Shown: positions 25,194 through 33,493 of the stretch, one piece after another | Layout of the letters: every line of letters starts with the position of its first letter | How positions within the stretch are numbered: the first letter of the stretch is position 1 | Assembly: GCF_047654785.1 (NCBI RefSeq) | Contig: NZ_JASGKQ010000003.1 | Location: 806,001 to 870,000, forward strand | DNA from: Pelomonas sp047654785 | GTDB lineage: Bacteria > Pseudomonadota > Gammaproteobacteria > Burkholderiales > Burkholderiaceae_C | Reading direction: 5' to 3' | DNA length: 64,000 nucleotides | Notes under the pieces: generated by a model | The model's database searches: none | Seen by the model: the letters and a program-made list of their open reading frames with translations, nothing else | Told to the model about the DNA's origin: nothing | Translations under genes and position numbers: made by a program

Positions 25194-26507
25194 ATGTCCG
25201 ACCCCCGCTCCACGCCCGCCCCCGACGAGCCGCGCTCCGCCGACGAGTTCTTCCGCGACGCCGCCGCGCCGGTGGACTCGCTGCTGTGGTGGCAGCTGGA
25301 GCGCCACGAGGCGCTGCTGGCCGCGCAGCGGGCGCTGTTCGGCGGCGAGGCGGCCTGGGTGCGGCTGCGGGTGTGGGTGTTCCTGGAGCTGATGGCGCTG
25401 CCGGCCGCGCGGCTGGCGCGCGACGCGCTGAACCGCCACTTCCACCACGTGCGCGAGGACGCGCTGGAGACCGTGCTCAAGCGCCTGCGCGACGCCGGCC
25501 TGCTGCACTGGGACGCCTCCACGCAGACCTATGCGATCACGCCGCTGGCGCAGTCGGTGGTGGCCATGCTGCAGCCGCTGACGGCCGATGCCGCCGACGC
25601 CGACGACGACCTCGCCGCGTTGCTGGCCGGCGTGGCCGGCGCCCACCAGCTGGGCCTGCTGGAGCCGCAGCGGCTGGGCATGCTGCAGGCGCAGCTGGCG
25701 CGGCTGCGCGAGGAATTCGCCGACGCGATGGCCAGCGGCAGCGAGTTCGAGCTGCGCCGCGCCAACGCCCGCTTCGAGCGCGCGATGACGCTGGTGGACC
25801 GCGCCAGCGACGCGGTCAAGGCCATCATCGAGCAGGCCCAGGCCAGCGGCCACGCGCGGCTGGAGCGGCTGGCGCGCGACCTCGCCAGCGCGCAGGCCGG
25901 CCTGCTCGTGATGGCCAGCCAGTTCAACCGCGCGCTGCAGCAGGCCGACCGCCAGCGCGTCACGCTGGGCTCCACCGGCGTCACCACCACCGACCTGCGC
26001 CAGTGGCTGCAGCGCCAGGCCGGCGCCGGGCAGCTCGCCGCGCTGCTGGGCGACGCGCTCGGGGCCGGCGTGCAGCCGGTGTTCGTCGCGGCGCAGGAGC
26101 TGGTGGACGGCGCCGAGGCCGAGTTCGAGCGCGACCGGCCCCGGCCCGCCGACGCGGCCGGCCTGCCCACGGCCCAGGCCGCGCCGGACGGCCGCCTCGA
26201 AGTGCTGAGCCTGCCGCCCGAGCTGGGCGCGCTGCAGGCGCTGCTGGACGGCTGGACGGCCGAGGGCCGCGCCGCCCAACCCGTGGCGCCCGCCGTGCTG
26301 GGCGGCAGCTATGCCAGCGCGGCCTACCGCGCCCAGTTGCTGCCGCTGCTCGGCGACCCGCAGGCCCGCCACCTGAAGGGCGCCACCGGCGACATGGCCC
26401 GCCAGCCCTGGCGCGTGCGCTGGCACGCCGAGCAGGGCGCCATCGACGACGCGTTCGTGGCCTGGATGAGCCGCGGCGACCTCCTGAGCGAATCCGAACC
26501 GACATGA
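25194..26507 (+). CDS. jetA: Wadjet/Mks kleisin-like subunit (JetA/MksF type)
   Basis: The 437-residue protein opens a four-gene SMC operon. An N-terminal winged-helix segment (about 40-125, with LNRHFHHVREDALETVLKRL), a long helical middle (residues 145-270) and a C-terminal wHTH-like region (PWRVRWHAEQGAIDDAFVAW) match the kleisin-like first subunits of Wadjet and MksFEBG complexes, which bridge the SMC heads. It lacks extended similarity that I can recognise to a named Pfam, so the assignment rests mainly on operon order. The stop overlaps jetB by four bases (ATGA). Confidence 0.75.
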   Translation: MSDPRSTPAPDEPRSADEFFRDAAAPVDSLLWWQLERHEALLAAQRALFGGEAAWVRLRVWVFLELMALPAARLARDALNRHFHHVREDALETVLKRLRDAGLLHWDASTQTYAITPLAQSVVAMLQPLTADAADADDDLAALLAGVAGAHQLGLLEPQRLGMLQAQLARLREEFADAMASGSEFELRRANARFERAMTLVDRASDAVKAIIEQAQASGHARLERLARDLASAQAGLLVMASQFNRALQQADRQRVTLGSTGVTTTDLRQWLQRQAGAGQLAALLGDALGAGVQPVFVAAQELVDGAEAEFERDRPRPADAAGLPTAQAAPDGRLEVLSLPPELGALQALLDGWTAEGRAAQPVAPAVLGGSYASAAYRAQLLPLLGDPQARHLKGATGDMARQPWRVRWHAEQGAIDDAFVAWMSRGDLLSESEPT

Positions 26508-27214
26508 ACGCACTCGACGACGCCGCCAGCCTGGCGGCCCAACTGCTGGCGCGCCGCTGGCTCCCGCGCAGCCACCCGCTGGTCAAGCGCGCGCTGATCG
26601 ACGCCGACCTCTGGGCCGCCGTCACCGCGCGGCTGGCCGGCGTGGGCTGCCGGCTGGTGGACAACGTCTACGCCGAGCACGTCGGCGTGGCGCTGCTGCG
26701 GCCGGCCGAGGGCGCCGTGTTCGGCGAGACCGGCCTGGCCGCCAACAACAACCTGGAGCTGCCGCGCGACGGCGTGTCGCTGCTGGTCGTGCTGTGGAGC
26801 CTGATCGTGCTGCCCAAGCGCCAGCGCCAGCTCAACCGCGCCGACGCGGCCGGTGAGCAGCAGGGCGAGATGTTCGCGGCCGACAAGCCGCTGCCCGCCG
26901 CCGCCAGCGTGGCGCCGACGCTGAGCTACCGCAGCCTGCTGGCCGACTTCGGCGACCAGCTCGGCAAGAAGGTGCGGCTGGACGGCAACCTCAAGCTGCT
27001 GGAGCGCCACGGCTTCATCACGCGCCGCGGCGAGGACATCGCCGAAGGCCCGTTGCTGGACCTGCTGCTGGACTACGACCAGCTCGCCCCGCGCATCCTC
27101 GACGGCGCGCTGGCCGACGTGCTGGCCCGCGCCACCGACGCCGCGGCCGCGCCCGCGCTGGCCGAGATCCAGGCCGCCCGCCAGGACCCCGAAGACACAC
27201 CGAGCGACGACTGA
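26504..27214 (+). CDS. jetB: Wadjet/Mks KITE-like subunit (JetB/MksE type)
   Basis: The 236-residue protein has two predicted winged-helix parts: SLLVVLWSLIVLPKRQRQ in the first, and LSYRSLLADFGDQLGKK followed by LKLLERHGFITRRGEDIAEGPLLDLLLDY in the second. The second is the DUF4194-like pattern of JetB/MksE proteins. Such subunits bind the kleisin and help to load DNA. It is translationally coupled on both sides: ATGA with jetA and TGATG with the SMC gene. The C-terminal 30 residues are low complexity. Confidence 0.8.
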   Translation: MNALDDAASLAAQLLARRWLPRSHPLVKRALIDADLWAAVTARLAGVGCRLVDNVYAEHVGVALLRPAEGAVFGETGLAANNNLELPRDGVSLLVVLWSLIVLPKRQRQLNRADAAGEQQGEMFAADKPLPAAASVAPTLSYRSLLADFGDQLGKKVRLDGNLKLLERHGFITRRGEDIAEGPLLDLLLDYDQLAPRILDGALADVLARATDAAAAPALAEIQAARQDPEDTPSDD

Positions 27215-30030
27215 TGTTCCACCTGCAAACCCTGGAACTGCTGCACTGGGACTACTGCCAGCGCGTCACGCTGCCGCTGGACGGCAACATCATCACCATC
27301 GCCGGCCCCAACGGCTCGGGCAAGACCACGCTGCTGGACGCGCTGCGCACGCTGCTGGGCCTGGAGTGCTCGGGCGGCCGCACCTTCCGCACCTACGCCC
27401 GCCACGCCAACGCCGAGACCGCCTGGCTGCGCGCGCTGGTGGACAACCGCCCGCGCGGCCGGCAGAACAGCAGCCGGCCGTTCGCGTCGTCGCTGCTGTA
27501 TGCGGACCAGGTGACGCTGGCCTGCCGCATCGAGCGCCAGGGCGGCGACTGGGTCCGGCGCTACCTGATCGTCGAGGGCGCCGTCGAGATCGAGCAGCTC
27601 GCCGAGAAGGGCGAGCGCGAGTGGCTGGGCGTCGAGGCCTGGCGCAAGCGGCTGGAGGCGGCCGGCCTGACGCGCGCCATCGGCCGCGTGCTGGCGCTGG
27701 AGCAGGGCCAGACCGACCGGCTCTGCGAGCTCAGCCCCAAGGAGCTGCTGCGCCTGGTGTTCGAGGTGTTCGGCGACCAGGAGGTGCTGGACCGCTACGA
27801 GCAGGCGCGCGGCCACCAGCAGCAGCTCGCCCGCGAGGTGCAGGCGGCCGAGGGCGAGCTGGCGCGCGCGCAGGCGCAGCTGGCCGAGCTGGCCCACCGC
27901 GTCACCAGCTACCGGCAGTGGCAGCTCAAGATCGCCGAGCGCGAGCGCCTGGCGACCGAGGTGCTGCCCGTCATGCAGTGGAGCGAGGCGCGCGAGCGGC
28001 TGGCGCGCGACGGCCGCGACCTGCACCGCGCGCGGCTGTTCGCGGCGGAGGACGGCCGCCGGCTGTCCGCCAAGCGCGCGACGCTGCACGAGCTGTTCGC
28101 CGAGCACGAGGCCACGCAGGCGCGGCTGGCAGCGCTGGACGAGGAGCGCCGCCAGGCCCGCGCCGCGTTCGACACCGCCCGCGAGGCCGAGAAGCCGGTC
28201 GAGCAGACCGTTCGGCGCGAGGACGAGCTGAAGGCGCTGGCCGACGTGGAGGCGGACGCCGCCGCGCTGGCCGCGCGCACGCAGGCGCTGGCCGCCGACC
28301 GGGACCGGCTGCGCGGCGACTACACGCGCGCCGACGACAAGCTGCGCCATGTGCAGGGCCTGCTCCACGAGCTGAAGGACAAGCGCCTGCCGCCGCCGCC
28401 GCCCGAGGTCGGCCCGATGCGCCGCGCGCTGGACGAGGCCGGCATCGCCCACCACGTCGTCGCCGACAGCATCGACATCGCCGACGAGCGCTGGCGCGCC
28501 GCCGCCGAGGGCGTGCTGCGCGGCTCGCGCTGGGTCGTCGTGCTGAAGCAGCGCGGCGACGAGGGGCGCGCCTTCGGCATCGCCGAGCGGCTGAAGTACC
28601 GGCACTACGTGGTGTCCGACGCCGCGCCGGTGCCGCCGGCCCGGGCCGGCTCGCTGCTGGCCGCGCTGCAGGTCGGCGCGCCGCTGCCGACCTGGCTCAT
28701 CCGCCAGCTCGACGGCATCCGCTGCGTGGCCAGCACGGCCGAGGGTGCGAGCGTGGGTGGCGAATGGATCACGCCCGAGGCCTACTACCGCGACGGCCGC
28801 GGCGGCCGCAGCGTCTTCGTGCCGCCGTCCGACCACCAGTTCGGCGCCAACGCCGTGGCCGCGCGCCGCGCCTCGCTGGAGGCCGAGCTGGCGCGGCTGG
28901 ACGGCGAGCTGACCCGCGTGGCCAAGGCGCAGGGCGAGGTCGAGCGCCAGCTCAAGGACGCGCAGCGCGCCGCGCAGGGCCACAAGGCCGCCGTCGAGCT
29001 GGGCGAGCGGGCCGGCGAGTTCGCCGAGGCGCGCGCGCGGCTGCCGGCGCTGAAGCAGGCCCGCGCCGAGGCGTCCACGCGCATGCAGGCGCTGGAGGCC
29101 GAGCACGACCGGCTCGTCAAGGCCTCGGCCCGCAGCGAGGACGGCTACCACCGCGCCCAGCAGGAGCTGGCCGACGGCGAGGCCCGCCAGGCCCAGGCCG
29201 CGCGCGAGCACGGCCAGCGCCGCACCGCGCTGGCGCAGGCCGCCCGCGAGTCCCGCGCGGCGCGCGGCGGCTTCCCGCCGCGCTGGGTCGCGCCCGCCGC
29301 GCTGGCCGCGCTGCGCGACGAGTTCGAGAACGCCCGCCAGGCCGAGATCCGCTCGCACCACGTCGAGCAGGAGCTGGCCAGCGGCGTGTGGGAGACCGAC
29401 GCCACCGTCGTCGACCGCCACACCCGCATGGAGATGCAGGTGCGCGAACAGGACGCTCAGCTCGGCGACCGCCGCGCCAGCAACGCGCTGGCCGCCACCG
29501 CCGCCAGCAACGCCCGCGAGCGCTACATCGACGTGCTGCGCGCCACCGTGCGCCGCTACAAGAAGAACGTGGCCGAACTGGGCGAGCTGGCCGGCGTCGT
29601 CGCCGAGGCGCAGCTGCCGCACCTGGACAACGACGACACCGTGCTCGCCCAGGCCGGCCTGCACGTCAGGTTCAACTTCGACGGCAAGGGCGAGGTCGGC
29701 CTGAACGACGGCGAGGCCTCGGGCGGCCAGCAGGTGCTCAAGAGCCTGATCCTGCTCGTCGGGCTGATGAAGGACGACGAGACGCCGGGCGGCTTCGTCT
29801 TCATCGACGAGCCGTTCGCGCACCTGGACGTGCGCAACATCCAGCTCGTCGGCCACTTCCTGCGCAGCACGCGCGCGCAATACCTGCTGACGACGCCGAT
29901 CACGCACAACGTCGAGGTGTTCGAGCCCAGCGAGATCACGCTGGTGACCAGCAAGAAGCCGCGCGGCGAACGCTGGGCGCCGCCGATCGCGGTGCTGGCG
30001 AGGCGGCCTGAGGTCAGTGAGTACGCTTGA
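27214..30030 (+). CDS. jetC: Wadjet/Mks SMC-like ATPase (JetC/MksB type)
   Basis: The 938-residue protein is an SMC-like ATPase. Walker A is GPNGSGKT (31-38), two long coiled coils flank a central hinge-like region (about 400-545, AGIAHHVVADSIDIADERW to VPPSDHQFG), and the C-terminal head has the signature ASGGQQ (835-840) and Walker B FVFIDEPFAHLD (861-872). The head-coil-hinge order is that of MukB/MksB and JetC, which extrude DNA loops and recognise small circular DNA. The gene is intact and has native codon usage. It overlaps the nuclease gene by 14 bases. Confidence 0.92.
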   Translation: MFHLQTLELLHWDYCQRVTLPLDGNIITIAGPNGSGKTTLLDALRTLLGLECSGGRTFRTYARHANAETAWLRALVDNRPRGRQNSSRPFASSLLYADQVTLACRIERQGGDWVRRYLIVEGAVEIEQLAEKGEREWLGVEAWRKRLEAAGLTRAIGRVLALEQGQTDRLCELSPKELLRLVFEVFGDQEVLDRYEQARGHQQQLAREVQAAEGELARAQAQLAELAHRVTSYRQWQLKIAERERLATEVLPVMQWSEARERLARDGRDLHRARLFAAEDGRRLSAKRATLHELFAEHEATQARLAALDEERRQARAAFDTAREAEKPVEQTVRREDELKALADVEADAAALAARTQALAADRDRLRGDYTRADDKLRHVQGLLHELKDKRLPPPPPEVGPMRRALDEAGIAHHVVADSIDIADERWRAAAEGVLRGSRWVVVLKQRGDEGRAFGIAERLKYRHYVVSDAAPVPPARAGSLLAALQVGAPLPTWLIRQLDGIRCVASTAEGASVGGEWITPEAYYRDGRGGRSVFVPPSDHQFGANAVAARRASLEAELARLDGELTRVAKAQGEVERQLKDAQRAAQGHKAAVELGERAGEFAEARARLPALKQARAEASTRMQALEAEHDRLVKASARSEDGYHRAQQELADGEARQAQAAREHGQRRTALAQAARESRAARGGFPPRWVAPAALAALRDEFENARQAEIRSHHVEQELASGVWETDATVVDRHTRMEMQVREQDAQLGDRRASNALAATAASNARERYIDVLRATVRRYKKNVAELGELAGVVAEAQLPHLDNDDTVLAQAGLHVRFNFDGKGEVGLNDGEASGGQQVLKSLILLVGLMKDDETPGGFVFIDEPFAHLDVRNIQLVGHFLRSTRAQYLLTTPITHNVEVFEPSEITLVTSKKPRGERWAPPIAVLARRPEVSEYA

Positions 30031-31186
30031 ACTGAGCGCCAGCCGCACGCGCCGGCAACGGGCCGCGGCGCGGCCGCAGTGGCCGGCCGGGCTGCCGGCG
30101 CTGGACGTGGACGAGCGCGGGCTGCTGGCCGACTGGCTGCGCGGCAGCGCGGCGTCGCGCCGGTGGCAGGCGCTGCTGGAGGCGGCCGGCCCGGCCCGCA
30201 TCGAGCTGGCGGACCGGCTGGCCGAGCGGGCGCTGGCGGCCGGCCTGTGCACGGTGGACGAGCGCTTCGCGCACGGCCGCTGGCAGCGCACGGCCGTGCA
30301 GTGGGTGGCGCTGGAGGCGCTGCAGGCCGCGCTGGGCCTGCCCACGCGCAGCCAGCGCGAGGCCCGCCGCGAGGCGCTGGCCGCGCGGCTGGCGGCGCTG
30401 ATGGACGACGCGCTCGTCGGCGAGGCGGCGCAGGCGCTGGCCGAGTCGCGCATGGCGGCCGGGCCGGCCGAGGCGCGCGCCGCGCTGCTGGAGGCCCTGC
30501 GCGGCTGGGTGGCCGGCGGCGAGCAGGGCCTGCGCCGCGACTTCGCGCTGCGCCTGGGCCACACCAAGGCCGTCACCGACGGCGAGTGGCAGTGGCTGGC
30601 GCGCCACTTCGACCTGCCGGCGCTGGGCATCGACGCCTTTGCGCCGACGCTGACGCTGGCCGGCGACCTGAGCCTGCACTGGGCCGGCGGCCGGCGGCTG
30701 GACCTCGGCGTGGCGGCCTTCCACACGCTGCCGGCCGACGCGCTGGCGGGCGTGCAGGCCGCGGCGCCGCCCGGCCGCTGGTGGCTGATCGAGAACCGCG
30801 CCAGCTTCGAGAAGCAGGCCGCGCGGCGCGCGCCGGGCGATGCGCTGGTGTGGATCGCCGGCCGGCCGACGCGCGCCTGGGCGCAGGCGATGGCGCGGCT
30901 GCTGGCCCTGGCGCCCGCGCCGGCCGCCGTCAGCGCTGACGCCGACCCGGCCGGCATCGAGATCGCGCTGGCCGCCGCCCGGCCCTGGGTGGACGCCGGC
31001 CTGGCCTGGGAGGCCGTGGCGATGGAGCCCGCGCGGCTGGCCCGGGCCGGCCTGCCGCCGCTGGGCCGCTACGACCGCGCGCTGCTGGCGCGGCTGTCGG
31101 CCCGCGAGCTGCCGCCCGCGCTGGCGGCGCTGCGCGAGGCCCTGACCGAACGCGGCGTGAAGGCCGAACAGGAGGGCTGGCTGTGA
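30017..31186 (+). CDS. jetD: Wadjet/Mks Toprim-like nuclease subunit (JetD/MksG type)
   Basis: The 389-residue protein has an N-terminal helical DNA-binding region and a C-terminal topoisomerase-VI-A/Toprim-like domain. Key elements are WWLIENRASFEK (Glu259), VWIAGRPTRAW and SADADPAGIEIA (Asp308, Asp310), then the terminal GVKAEQEGWL. These match the DUF2220/DUF2399-type domain of JetD, the nuclease that cuts circular plasmid DNA when the SMC complex stalls. The metal-binding acids are present, so the nuclease is probably active. Start is GTG at 30017. The stop overlaps the thioesterase GTG. Confidence 0.85.
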   Translation: MSTLELSASRTRRQRAAARPQWPAGLPALDVDERGLLADWLRGSAASRRWQALLEAAGPARIELADRLAERALAAGLCTVDERFAHGRWQRTAVQWVALEALQAALGLPTRSQREARREALAARLAALMDDALVGEAAQALAESRMAAGPAEARAALLEALRGWVAGGEQGLRRDFALRLGHTKAVTDGEWQWLARHFDLPALGIDAFAPTLTLAGDLSLHWAGGRRLDLGVAAFHTLPADALAGVQAAAPPGRWWLIENRASFEKQAARRAPGDALVWIAGRPTRAWAQAMARLLALAPAPAAVSADADPAGIEIALAAARPWVDAGLAWEAVAMEPARLARAGLPPLGRYDRALLARLSARELPPALAALREALTERGVKAEQEGWL

Positions 31187-31623
31187 CCGCCGACGACTGG
31201 GACCGCCCCGACCCCTTCACGCTGGCGCTGGCGCCGCAGCCGGGCGACATCGACGGCCTGGGCCACACCAACAACGCCGTCTACGTGCAGTGGTGCGAAC
31301 GCGCCGGCTGGGCGCACTCCGAGGCGCTGGGCCTGGGCCTCGCGGACTACCGGCGGCTGGACCGCGCGATGGCCATCCGCGAGGGGCATTACGACTATCT
31401 GCTGCCCTCGTTCGAGGGCGAGGCGCTGCTGCTGGGCACCTGGCTGACGCAGTGCGACGGCAAGCTGACGATGGAGCGCCGCTTCCAGCTGCGCCGCGCG
31501 AGCGACGGCGCCACGCTGCTGCGCGGGCGCTGGGCGCTGGTCTGCATCGAGATCGGCAGCGGCAGGCCGCGGCGCATGCCGGCGGAGTTCCTGGCCGTGT
31601 ACGGGGCGGCCGTCGCCGGGTGA
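31183..31623 (+). CDS. Hot-dog acyl-CoA thioesterase, coupled to the Wadjet operon
   Basis: The 146-residue protein is a 4-hydroxybenzoyl-CoA thioesterase/YbgC-type hot-dog fold. It has DIDGLGHTNNAVYVQWCERAGW with Asp and His positions typical of the catalytic helix, then FEGEALLLGTWL and the strand RWALVCIEIGSGRPRRMP. Hydrolysis of short acyl-CoAs is the likely activity. It begins with a GTG overlapping the jetD stop (GTGA). A functional link to SMC defence is not known to me; coupling may be a chance of gene packing. Confidence 0.85.
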   Translation: MTADDWDRPDPFTLALAPQPGDIDGLGHTNNAVYVQWCERAGWAHSEALGLGLADYRRLDRAMAIREGHYDYLLPSFEGEALLLGTWLTQCDGKLTMERRFQLRRASDGATLLRGRWALVCIEIGSGRPRRMPAEFLAVYGAAVAG

Positions 31624-31650
31624 TATACGGTTCATATACGAATCGTATAT
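31623..31650 (+). promoter_or_regulatory. Operator-like repeats before the ParD-like antitoxin gene
   Basis: ATATACG occurs at 31623-31629 and 31634-31640 (11-bp spacing). The second copy also forms an inverted repeat with CGTATAT at 31644-31650, giving a 17-bp palindrome with a 3-base centre. The site ends 9 bases before the antitoxin ATG, the classic position for RHH antitoxin autoregulation. It is strikingly AT-rich for this genome. Confidence 0.72.
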
Positions 31651-31659
31651 AGTGCCGGC

Positions 31660-31908
31660 ATGGGAATCGTCAAAATCTCCGACCCGCTGCACGAGAGCCT
31701 GCGCCTTGCCAGCCAGGCGCTGTCGCGCTCCATCAACGCCCAGGCCGAGCACTGGATGCGCATCGGCATGCTGGCCGAGCTGCACCCGCAGCTCAGCCAC
31801 AGCGAGATCTGCCAGCTGCTGATCCGCGCCGAGCAGGAAGGCGGGCTGGACCTGGCCCGCGTGGCCGGCTGGGCCCGGCCGGCGCCGGCCAAGGGGGCGC
31901 GCTCATGA
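31660..31908 (+). CDS. ParD-like antitoxin-family protein
   Basis: The 82-residue protein matches the ParD-like family (RHH DNA-binding, MGIVKISDPLHESLRLASQAL then SRSINAQAEHWMRIGM). Proteins of this group are annotated as type II antitoxins, yet the partner here is a methionine aminopeptidase gene, which overlaps by four bases (ATGA). It would bind the repeats at 31623-31650 and regulate the pair. Whether it neutralises the aminopeptidase or only represses it is not known. Confidence 0.82.
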   Translation: MGIVKISDPLHESLRLASQALSRSINAQAEHWMRIGMLAELHPQLSHSEICQLLIRAEQEGGLDLARVAGWARPAPAKGARS

Positions 31909-32696
31909 AAAGCCTGAAGCTGCGCACGCCCGCCGAGGTCGCCAAGGCCCGCGAGGCCGGGCACCTGATCGCCGAGGTGCTGGCCATGCTCAAGCCCCAC
32001 GTCGTGCCCGGCGTGACGACCGGCGAGCTGGACGACCTCTGCCACGACTACATCGTCAACACGCTGAAGTGCATCCCGTCCAACGTCGGCTACCACGGCT
32101 ACCCGAAGACGGCCTGCATCTCGCCCAACCACGTCGTCTGCCACGGCATCCCGAGCCGGGACAAGCGGCTCAAGAAGGGCGACATCGTCAACGTGGACGT
32201 GACGCTGACCAAGGACGGCTGGTTCGGCGACAGCAGCCGCATGTTCTTCGTCGGCGAGGCCAATGTGCTGGCGCGGCGGCTGGTCATGACGACCTACGAG
32301 GCGCTGCGCGCGGGCATCCGCCAGGTGCGGCCGGGCGCGACGCTGGGCGACGTGGGCCACGCGATCCAGAAGGTCGCGCACGCGGCCGGCTTCAGCGTCG
32401 TGCGCGAGTACGGCGGCCATGGCATCGGCGACGTCTACCACGACGAGCCGCACGTCAACCACTTCGGCCGCCCCGGCGAGGGTCTGCGCCTGCAGGAGGG
32501 CATGATCTTCACGATCGAGCCCATGCTCAACGCGGGCGCCGCCGCCATCCGCGAGCTGAGCGACGGCTGGACGGTGGTGACCAAGGACCACTCGCTGTCG
32601 GCGCAATGGGAGCACATGGTGGCCGTGACCCGGGACGGCTTCGAGGTCCTGACGCCGTGGCCGGATGGGGTGGGGGAGTATCCGGCGATTGATTGA
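31905..32696 (+). CDS. map: Type I methionine aminopeptidase
   Basis: The 263-residue enzyme removes N-terminal methionine. The metal site is visible in VVCHGIPS, VNVDVTLTKDGWFGDSS, GGHGIGDVYHDEPHV, MIFTIEPM and QWEHMVAVT, so all five ligands are probably kept. It is a short type I enzyme without an N-terminal zinc finger. Coupling to a ParD-like antitoxin suggests that it is a secondary, regulated copy. The housekeeping map gene normally lies next to rpsB/tsf, so a second copy elsewhere is expected but not visible here. Confidence 0.93.
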   Translation: MKSLKLRTPAEVAKAREAGHLIAEVLAMLKPHVVPGVTTGELDDLCHDYIVNTLKCIPSNVGYHGYPKTACISPNHVVCHGIPSRDKRLKKGDIVNVDVTLTKDGWFGDSSRMFFVGEANVLARRLVMTTYEALRAGIRQVRPGATLGDVGHAIQKVAHAAGFSVVREYGGHGIGDVYHDEPHVNHFGRPGEGLRLQEGMIFTIEPMLNAGAAAIRELSDGWTVVTKDHSLSAQWEHMVAVTRDGFEVLTPWPDGVGEYPAID

Positions 32697-32723
32697 GGCG
32701 GCCGGGTGGCGGCGGCGCTCGAC

Positions 32724-32747
32724 GCCCCGGCCATCGAGCCCCGGGGC
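32724..32747. terminator. Hairpin between convergent map and FKBP genes
   Basis: GCCCCGG (32724-32730) and CCGGGGC (32741-32747) make a perfect 7-bp stem with a 10-base loop in the 74-bp convergent gap. No U-run follows on either strand, so it could be a bidirectional barrier but is not a strong intrinsic terminator. Confidence 0.4.
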
Positions 32748-32770
32748 AGCCCCCGCGCCGCCCCGGCGCC

Positions 32771-33493
32771 TCACACCGCCAGCAGTTCGACCTCGAACAG
32801 CAGCGTCGCATTCGGCGGGATCACGCCGCCGGCGCCGTATTCGCCGTAGGCCAGTTCGGGCGGCAGCACCAGCATGCGCGTGCCGCCGACCTTCATGCCC
32901 TGCACGCCTTCGTCCCAGCCCTGGATGACTTCGCCGCCGCCCAGCTGGAACTGGAAGGGCTGGCCGCGGTCCTTGCTGGAGTCGAACTTCTTGCCGCGCA
33001 GGCCGTCCTTGTAGAGCCAGCCGGTGTAGTGCACCGACACGCGCCGGCCCGCCTCGGCGGTGGCGCCGTCGCCCAGCGCGCGGTCCTCGAACTGCAGGCC
33101 GCTGGCGGCCGCCTGCAGGTTCAGCGCCACGGGCTCGGGGCCGCCGGCCAGGCCGAGCAGCTCGACCTCGAAGCACAGCGTCGCGTTCGGCGGGATCACG
33201 CCGCCCGCGCCGCGCGCGCCGTAGCCCAGGCCGGCCGGGATGATCAGCGTGCGCCGGCCGCCGGTCTTCATGCCCTGCACGCCTTCGTCCCAGCCGCGGA
33301 TGACCATGCCGGCGCCCAGCTCGAACTCGAACGGGTCGCCCCGGTCCTTGCTGGAATCGAACTTGGCCGCCTTCCGGCCATCGACCCAGAGCCAGCCGGT
33401 GTAGTGGACGGTGACGTCCTGGCCGGCCTGGGCCTGCGGGCCGTCGCCGACGACGGTGTCTTCGTACTGCAGGCCGGTGGGCGTGGTGTTCAT
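32771..33493 (-). CDS. Tandem FKBP-type peptidyl-prolyl isomerase
   Basis: The 240-residue protein has two complete FKBP domains (about 1-115 and 125-240), each with VTVHYTGW/VSVHYTGW, FDSSKDRG, VIRGWDEGVQGMK/VIQGWDEGVQGMK and GAGGVIPPNATL. FKBPs isomerise Xaa-Pro bonds and can act as chaperones. There is no signal peptide, so it is probably cytoplasmic. The near-identical copies indicate internal duplication. Its start overlaps the gluQ stop by four bases (ATGA). Confidence 0.94.
   Translation of the reverse strand: MNTTPTGLQYEDTVVGDGPQAQAGQDVTVHYTGWLWVDGRKAAKFDSSKDRGDPFEFELGAGMVIRGWDEGVQGMKTGGRRTLIIPAGLGYGARGAGGVIPPNATLCFEVELLGLAGGPEPVALNLQAAASGLQFEDRALGDGATAEAGRRVSVHYTGWLYKDGLRGKKFDSSKDRGQPFQFQLGGGEVIQGWDEGVQGMKVGGTRMLVLPPELAYGEYGAGGVIPPNATLLFEVELLAV

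Noticed and set aside
27073..30957. A very long open frame on the minus strand over the SMC gene
   Set aside because: It is the GC-bias shadow of jetC/jetD; translated residues are Arg/Gln/Leu-rich low complexity with no domain.
31905..32696. Map as the toxin of a classical ParDE module
   Set aside because: The product has a complete aminopeptidase metal site and no ParE fold, so only the operon link, not a toxin role, is stated.
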